Positions 21,896 to 24,082 of a DNA stretch of 24,082 nucleotides are shown here, in pieces (positions within the stretch are counted from its first letter, which is position 1; each line of letters begins with the position of its first letter). Under the pieces are notes generated by a model. That model made no database searches. It was not told where the DNA came from and saw only the letters and a list, made by a program, of their open reading frames with translations. The translations under genes were made by a program, and so were the position numbers. This DNA comes from Phascolarctobacterium sp. GTDB lineage: Bacteria > Bacillota > Negativicutes > Acidaminococcales > Acidaminococcaceae. The stretch spans positions 1 to 24,082 of the forward strand of contig JAHHUH010000025.1 of assembly GCA_020024105.1 (NCBI GenBank), in the 5' to 3' direction.

Positions 21896-22689
21896 GCTTC
21901 CGCCCTCCTACTGCCTTTGACACAATTTTCGTAGCCGTCCCGGCTAATCTGCTCCAAAATCTCCAAGGGTGTTTCTGCCACGTCATGCATCTCACCCTGA
22001 TAAAGGATATGGGCATGGGTAGCCGGTACATATTTCAAAATATGGCCTAAATGGGTAATAATCAGACCACTATGCTGATTATCCTTGGCAGCAGCCTGTA
22101 GACCAGCATGCTGTGCACAGCAGGGCTGCTCACAACCGGCACCGCCACAGGGAGCATTGTGCAGAATATAGTTGGAGGCACGGCCGACCAGGGCAATATT
22201 CTCCACATCCACCCCGGATTCCGGCTCGTCCAGCAGCAGCAGCTCCGGCTTCTGGGCCATCAGCTGCAGCAGCTCACTCCGCTTCAGCTCGCCACCGCTA
22301 AAGCCGTCATTGACGCTTCTGTCCAAAAACTCGGCCAGACCCATCCATTGGGCCATCTGCTCCACCTCGGCAGGAGTAGCACCGCAAATGCTGATCATCT
22401 GCCGGAGGCTCAGGCCCCGGATAGTGGGCGGACGCTGAATCATCACACCCAGACCCAGACGGGCTCTTTCATAGGGAGCTGCGTCAGTAATATCCTGGCC
22501 CTTAAAATAAATTTTACCTTCTAAAACTTTAAAACGGTCAAAGCCCATAATGGTACCAATCAGGCTGGATTTGCCCGTACCATTGGGACCAAAAAGCACA
22601 TGCACCTCACCGGGTGCTATATGTAGATTCACATGATGTAATATTTCTTTATCTGCAACGGCAACAGATAGATTTTCTATACGTAACAC
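21892..22689 (-). CDS. sufC: Fe-S cluster assembly ATPase SufC with a Cys-rich insertion
   Basis: A 265-residue ABC-type ATPase that drives SufB. Walker A is GPNGTGKSS (34-42), the Q-loop lies in MIQRPP, the signature is SGGELKRSE (131-139), Walker B is LLLLDEPESGVD (150-161) and the H-loop is IITHLGHIL. Between Walker B and the H-loop an insertion holds Cys181, 186, 190 and 191 plus His194 (CGGAGCEQPCCAQH), which I do not know from common SufC proteins. I chose GTG 22689 (AAAGGGAG, 8 bases upstream). An ATG at 22710 with a poorer site would add seven residues, and ATG 22773 would add 28. Confidence 0.92.
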   Translation of the reverse strand: MLRIENLSVAVADKEILHHVNLHIAPGEVHVLFGPNGTGKSSLIGTIMGFDRFKVLEGKIYFKGQDITDAAPYERARLGLGVMIQRPPTIRGLSLRQMISICGATPAEVEQMAQWMGLAEFLDRSVNDGFSGGELKRSELLQLMAQKPELLLLDEPESGVDVENIALVGRASNYILHNAPCGGAGCEQPCCAQHAGLQAAAKDNQHSGLIITHLGHILKYVPATHAHILYQGEMHDVAETPLEILEQISRDGYENCVKGSRRAEA

Positions 22690-22732
22690 TTGCGCTTCTC
22701 CCTTTCTCATTTTCTCAAACAGTGTACTTTTT

Positions 22733-22741
22733 ATTATACCA
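22733..22741 (-). promoter_or_regulatory. Extended -10 promoter of sufCB
   Basis: On the minus strand TGG followed by TATAAT (22733-22738), about 45 bases before the chosen sufC start. The -35 region is poor. The downstream bases include a TATA-rich stretch but no clear operator. Confidence 0.5.
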
Positions 22742-22835
22742 TAAAATAAATTAAGGGGATATAAATCTCCCACAGATTCTCCATACCAACCTGTCCCTAC
22801 AGTACAAGATTTTCTTTTCCTAGGAGGATATCTTA

Positions 22836-22844
22836 TGCTAAAAT
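22836..22844 (+). promoter_or_regulatory. Extended -10 promoter of lgt
   Basis: TGC followed by TAAAAT (22839-22844), about 37 bases before ATG 22881. The -35 position is weak (TTTCCT). Confidence 0.45.
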
Positions 22845-22880
22845 AGGAGAGGTATTTTCTTTGTAACTAAGGAGGCTCTT

Positions 22881-23690
22881 ATGCATCAGTACTTATTTTT
22901 CATTGGTGATTTTCCCGTGCGCATGTATGGTCTGACCCTCTGCACGGCTATTTTTCTCGCCACCGGCGTCGCTTATTTTTTGGCTAAGCAGGACGGTCGC
23001 TGGCATGAGCATGTCATTGATATTGGTATTTACGGCGGCTTCGCCGGCCTAATCGGTGGACGACTCTGGGACGTATTCTTCTTTGACTGGGGTTATTACC
23101 AGCACCATCTTTTAGAAATTCCCTTCGTCTGGCAGGGGGGCATGGCCATCCAGGGTGGCGTTATTGCCGGTGTTCTGGCCGGGATTGCCTACTGCAAGCT
23201 CCATGATATCGACTGGCTAGCCTTTGCCGATATCGTCTGCCCCTCCATCGTCATCGGACAGGCCATCGGCCGCATGGCCAACCTGCTGAACGGTGATGCC
23301 TTCGGTACTCCCACCGGCGGCGACTTCGGTATCCTCTATCCTGTCGGTACCCTAGCCCGCAGGACCTATGGTGATGCCCCCCTCTGGCCTGCTGAAATTT
23401 GGGAGGGACAGCTGGACGTAATCATCTTCGCCCTGCTGCTCATCTTCCGCTGCACCAAGCATGCCAAGGGCCATGTGCTCTGCCTTTATGCCATGCTCTA
23501 CTCCGCTGTCCGCTTCGGTCTGGAAATGCTCCGTGGCGACTATGTGGAGCCCTTCCTCTTCGGCTTAAAATCTGCCCAGGCCACCAGCCTGCTCTTCTTC
23601 CTGATCGCCCTAGCCTGCTTTTTCTACTGTGGCTATGTGGAGAAAAAACAGCAGGCCAGCACTGCTCCTGCCAAAAAGCGGAAAAAATAA
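22881..23690 (+). CDS. lgt: Prolipoprotein diacylglyceryl transferase
   Basis: Inner-membrane enzyme that attaches diacylglycerol from phosphatidylglycerol to the lipobox Cys of prelipoproteins, such as the importer lipoprotein encoded at 19380. The 269 residues contain about seven hydrophobic helices. Family motifs are GGRLWD (about 58-63), the signature region GQAIGRMANLLNGDAFG (131-147) and RFGLEMLRGD near the end. In the signature, E. coli has GNFINGE where this protein has ANLLNGD, so an Asp replaces the usual Glu; I regard this as natural variation. AAGGAGG lies 5 bases before the ATG. The C-terminus is a Lys-rich tail. No terminator separates it from the tRNA-Arg promoter 12 bases later. 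Confidence 0.95.
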   Translation: MHQYLFFIGDFPVRMYGLTLCTAIFLATGVAYFLAKQDGRWHEHVIDIGIYGGFAGLIGGRLWDVFFFDWGYYQHHLLEIPFVWQGGMAIQGGVIAGVLAGIAYCKLHDIDWLAFADIVCPSIVIGQAIGRMANLLNGDAFGTPTGGDFGILYPVGTLARRTYGDAPLWPAEIWEGQLDVIIFALLLIFRCTKHAKGHVLCLYAMLYSAVRFGLEMLRGDYVEPFLFGLKSAQATSLLFFLIALACFFYCGYVEKKQQASTAPAKKRKK

Positions 23691-23701
23691 TAAAAAAGCT
23701 C

Positions 23702-23730
23702 TTGACAGTCGGCCTAGGATTCGCTATAAT
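23702..23730 (+). promoter_or_regulatory. Promoter of tRNA-Arg copy 1
   Basis: A consensus promoter: TTGACA (23702-23707), 17-base spacer, TATAAT (23725-23730), 26 bases before the tRNA. Confidence 0.92.
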
Positions 23731-23756
23731 ATCCTTGTTGTTGAAAGACAGCATAT

Positions 23757-23833
23757 GACTCTGTAGCTCAGCTGGATAGAGCGTTTGACTACGAATCAAA
23801 AGGTCGCAGGTTCGAATCCTGCCAGGGCCACCA
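23757..23833 (+). tRNA. tRNA-Arg (anticodon ACG), copy 1
   Basis: A 77-base cloverleaf with anticodon stem TTTGA/TCAAA, loop CTACGAA with anticodon ACG (23791-23793), T-arm GCAGG TTCGAAT CCTGC, and an encoded CCA (23831-23833). It reads CGN codons after A34 is deaminated. The acceptor arms are GACTCTG and CAGGGCC, which leaves an A2-C71 mismatch and a T4-G69 wobble, unusual for this tRNA. Confidence 0.93.
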
Positions 23834-23841
23834 TTGAAATT

Positions 23842-23870
23842 AACACCACAATTCGTTGTGGTGTTTTTTA
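23842..23870 (+). terminator. Terminator of tRNA-Arg copy 1
   Basis: A 10-bp hairpin (AACACCACAA at 23842-23851, TTGTGGTGTT at 23856-23865) with a TTCG loop, followed by TTTTATT. Confidence 0.92.
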
Positions 23871-23971
23871 TTGCTCCACTTGAGTTCACTGCCAAGCTTT
23901 CCCTCAGGAGTACCTGTTAAAAGCTTTCGCAAAATTTTACTCATAAATTTTCTGTAAAGAGTAAAAAATGC

Positions 23972-24000
23972 TTGACATATTTTTACCAATAGCTTATAAT
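23972..24000 (+). promoter_or_regulatory. Promoter of tRNA-Arg copy 2
   Basis: A second consensus promoter: TTGACA (23972-23977), 17-base spacer, TATAAT (23995-24000), 29 bases before the second tRNA. Its spacer and upstream sequence differ from copy 1, so only the tRNA itself looks duplicated. Confidence 0.92.
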
Positions 24001-24029
24001 TACACTCGTTGCTGATGAAGCAATCCAAT

Positions 24030-24082
24030 GACTCTGTAGCTCAGCTGGATAGAGCGTTTGACTACGAATCAAAAGGTCGCAG
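24030..24082 (+). tRNA. tRNA-Arg (anticodon ACG), copy 2, cut by the window end
   Basis: The first 53 bases are identical to copy 1, including the GACTCTG acceptor arm, the D-arm and the anticodon arm with ACG. The window ends in the T-arm, so the 3' acceptor strand is not visible. Confidence 0.88.

Noticed and set aside
20963..21934. Plus-strand ORF of 323 codons opposite sufB
   Set aside because: Antisense shadow of a clearly real gene; His/Leu/Gln-rich composition, no motifs and no ribosome binding site of note.
23440..23895. Minus-strand ORF of 151 codons across the end of lgt and the tRNA-Arg gene
   Set aside because: Its IRTCDLLIRSQTLYPAELQ stretch is the antisense translation of a tRNA-Arg gene, a well-known source of false proteins, and the rest is antisense to lgt.
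1..24082. Mobile element, prophage or CRISPR content
   Set aside because: No transposase, integrase, phage gene or regularly spaced repeat was seen; the only long direct repeat is the duplicated tRNA-Arg gene.

Overview
The window reads as chromosomal DNA of a low-to-mid GC anaerobic Firmicute, most likely of the class Negativicutes. The basis is a Bacillota-type division cluster (yggS-sepF-ylmH-divIVA) next to a T-box-controlled ileS, a two-gene sufCB Fe-S module, a free-standing carboxyltransferase of the oxaloacetate decarboxylase / transcarboxylase 5S type, and an LTA-synthase-like phosphoglycerol transferase. A family such as Acidaminococcaceae would fit, but that is a guess. There is no phage, insertion sequence, CRISPR or plasmid signature; nearly all of it is housekeeping sequence.

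Layout. 1-416: non-coding, with a strong promoter firing left out of the window and the promoter of the next gene. 417-2462 (+): bifunctional penicillin-binding protein 1A. 2542-4470 (-): LTA-synthase-like enzyme, convergent, sharing a bidirectional terminator with it. 4734-6080 (+): carboxyltransferase without a biotinyl domain. 6153-6512 (-): small orphan protein. 6704-7387 (+): secreted SIMPL-domain protein. 7471-8706 (-): M20-type amidohydrolase. 8841-11624 (-): ileS, preceded by a complete isoleucine T-box leader with its own promoter.

11938-17534 is one leftward gene string: HD-domain hydrolase, divergent peptide deformylase, a possible 37-codon ORF, yggS, sepF, proC, ylmH, divIVA and a histidine phosphatase. 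It starts from a good promoter at 17612-17640, and most gaps are under 20 bases. It couples septum and pole proteins with PLP and proline metabolism. No terminator was seen before the ileS leader, so readthrough into ileS is possible.

17764-20336 (+) is a three-gene ABC importer of the nitrate/sulfonate/taurine type (permease, ATPase, lipoprotein). Its roughly 144-nt leader holds an intrinsic terminator just before the ribosome binding site. This looks like a riboswitch or attenuator that I cannot assign to a known class, and it is the best candidate here for something undescribed. Next come tRNA-Gln(CTG) and tRNA-Glu(CTC) on the minus strand, then sufC-sufB (-), with a cysteine-rich insertion in SufC. 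Finally lgt (+) is followed by two tandem tRNA-Arg(ACG) genes, the second cut by the window edge, each with its own near-perfect promoter.

Housekeeping promoters fall into two styles. tRNA, T-box and HD-gene promoters have recognisable -35 and -10 boxes 17 bases apart. Several protein-gene promoters instead rely on an extended -10 (TGN before the -10 hexamer) with a poor -35.
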